NCBI GenBank assembly: GCA_900313875.1
Contig: OMSY01000127.1
Span: 1 to 8,626, forward strand
Length of the DNA stretch: 8,626 bases
Source of the DNA: an uncultured Actinomycetes bacterium
GTDB taxonomy: Bacteria; Actinomycetota; Coriobacteriia; Coriobacteriales; RUG844
Direction: 5' to 3'
Of this stretch, positions 8,127-8,626 are shown piece by piece. The position numbers and the translations under genes were made by a program. Every line of letters begins with the position of its first letter. Position 1 is the stretch's first letter. Below the pieces are notes generated by a model. The model did no database searches and had not been told where the DNA came from. It saw only the letters and a list, made by a program, of their open reading frames with translations.

Positions 8127-8626
8127 ATGCGTATCTACAACACGGCGACCAGGCGCAAGGAGGAGTTCGTTCCGCGTGAGGAAGGCAAGGTCGCCATGTA
8201 TGTGTGCGGCCCGACGGTCTACAACCACATCCATATCGGAAATGCCCGCACCTTCATCTCCTTCGACACGATCCGCCGGTATCTCATGTGGCGCGGCTAC
8301 GAGGTCACCTTCGTGCAGAACATCACCGATGTGGACGACAAGATCATCGCCCAGGCGGTGAAGGAGGACTGTACGCCGGCGGAGGTCGCCGAGAGGTACA
8401 CGGCGGCGTTCATCGATGCGATGCACGGTCTCAACATCCTCGACCCCACGGTGCGCCCGTGCGCCACGCAGGAGATTCCCGGCATGATAGAGCTCGCCGA
8501 GCAGCTCATAGAGGGCGGTCATGCCTATGAGCAGGACGGCAGCGTCTACTTCTCCGTACGTTCGTTCCCCTCCTATGGCAAGCTCTCGGGGCGCGACATC
8601 GACGAGATGCGTTCGGGCGAGCGCGA
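8127..8626 (+). CDS. cysS: Cysteine--tRNA ligase CysS, 3' end cut by the window
   Basis: This is the first 166 codons of a class I cysteinyl-tRNA synthetase, which charges tRNA-Cys in the cytoplasm. The frame stays open to the last base, so the gene continues beyond 8626 (full family length is about 460-480). The N-terminus MRIYNTATRRKEEF is typical. C27 in YVCGPTVYNHIHIGNAR is the first zinc ligand that selects cysteine thiolate, and HIHIGNAR (34-41) is the class I HIGH signature. NITDVDDKI (about 71-79) and the YGKLSGRD region near the end are also family-typical. The KMSKS loop and anticodon domain lie outside the window. The ribosome site is weak (AGGG at 8120-8123, only 3 nt from ATG). 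It follows cysE by 91 bp, linking cysteine synthesis and its use in translation. Confidence 0.96.
   Translation, partial: MRIYNTATRRKEEFVPREEGKVAMYVCGPTVYNHIHIGNARTFISFDTIRRYLMWRGYEVTFVQNITDVDDKIIAQAVKEDCTPAEVAERYTAAFIDAMHGLNILDPTVRPCATQEIPGMIELAEQLIEGGHAYEQDGSVYFSVRSFPSYGKLSGRDIDEMRSGER

Overview
The window looks like ordinary high-GC chromosomal housekeeping DNA, with every gene on the + strand. Strong G/C bias at third codon positions, GAG/GTC/CTC/ATC-rich codon use, a full-length ClpC with a UVR-type middle domain, a class II LysRS and the gene order lysS-clpC-ispD-ispF-cysE-cysS suggest an actinomycetote. My best guess is class Coriobacteriia (Collinsella/Olsenella-like); that is inference from sequence style and gene order, not a database match.

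Layout: (1) 1-385 holds a likely extended -10 promoter, a complete tRNA-Pro(CGG) with encoded CCA, and a hairpin behind it. (2) 386-625 is tatA, the pore-type subunit of twin-arginine export. (3) 797-2845 is a greA-lysS pair 36 bp apart: a transcript cleavage factor and lysyl-tRNA synthetase. (4) 2846-3105 is the largest gap (260 bp). It carries a long GC-rich hairpin behind lysS and then a distinctly AT-rich clpC control region, with a 7-bp-arm inverted repeat lying over the best -10 box. (5) 3106-5688 is clpC, a two-ring AAA+ unfoldase, closed by a good hairpin terminator. (6) 5860-8626 is a likely operon, ispD-ispF-cysE-cysS, with its own promoter. ispD and ispF overlap by 4 bp, ispF and cysE are 9 bp apart, and cysS starts 91 bp after cysE and runs off the window end.

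Functionally, ispD and ispF are two steps of the MEP isoprenoid pathway. cysE makes O-acetylserine for cysteine synthesis and cysS charges tRNA with cysteine. The order matches a condensed form of the Bacillus-type block lysS-ctsR-mcsA-mcsB-clpC-radA-disA-yacL-ispD-ispF-gltX-cysE-cysS. The ctsR-mcsA-mcsB, radA-disA-yacL and gltX blocks are absent, and the actinobacterial lsr2 and carD neighbours are absent too.

I found no mobile element, CRISPR array, phage gene, toxin-antitoxin pair or obviously new system. The points worth a second look are the unassigned operator-like repeat at clpC, the roughly 62-residue N-terminal extension of IspD, the near-identical internal DNA repeat in clpC, and the condensed gene order.
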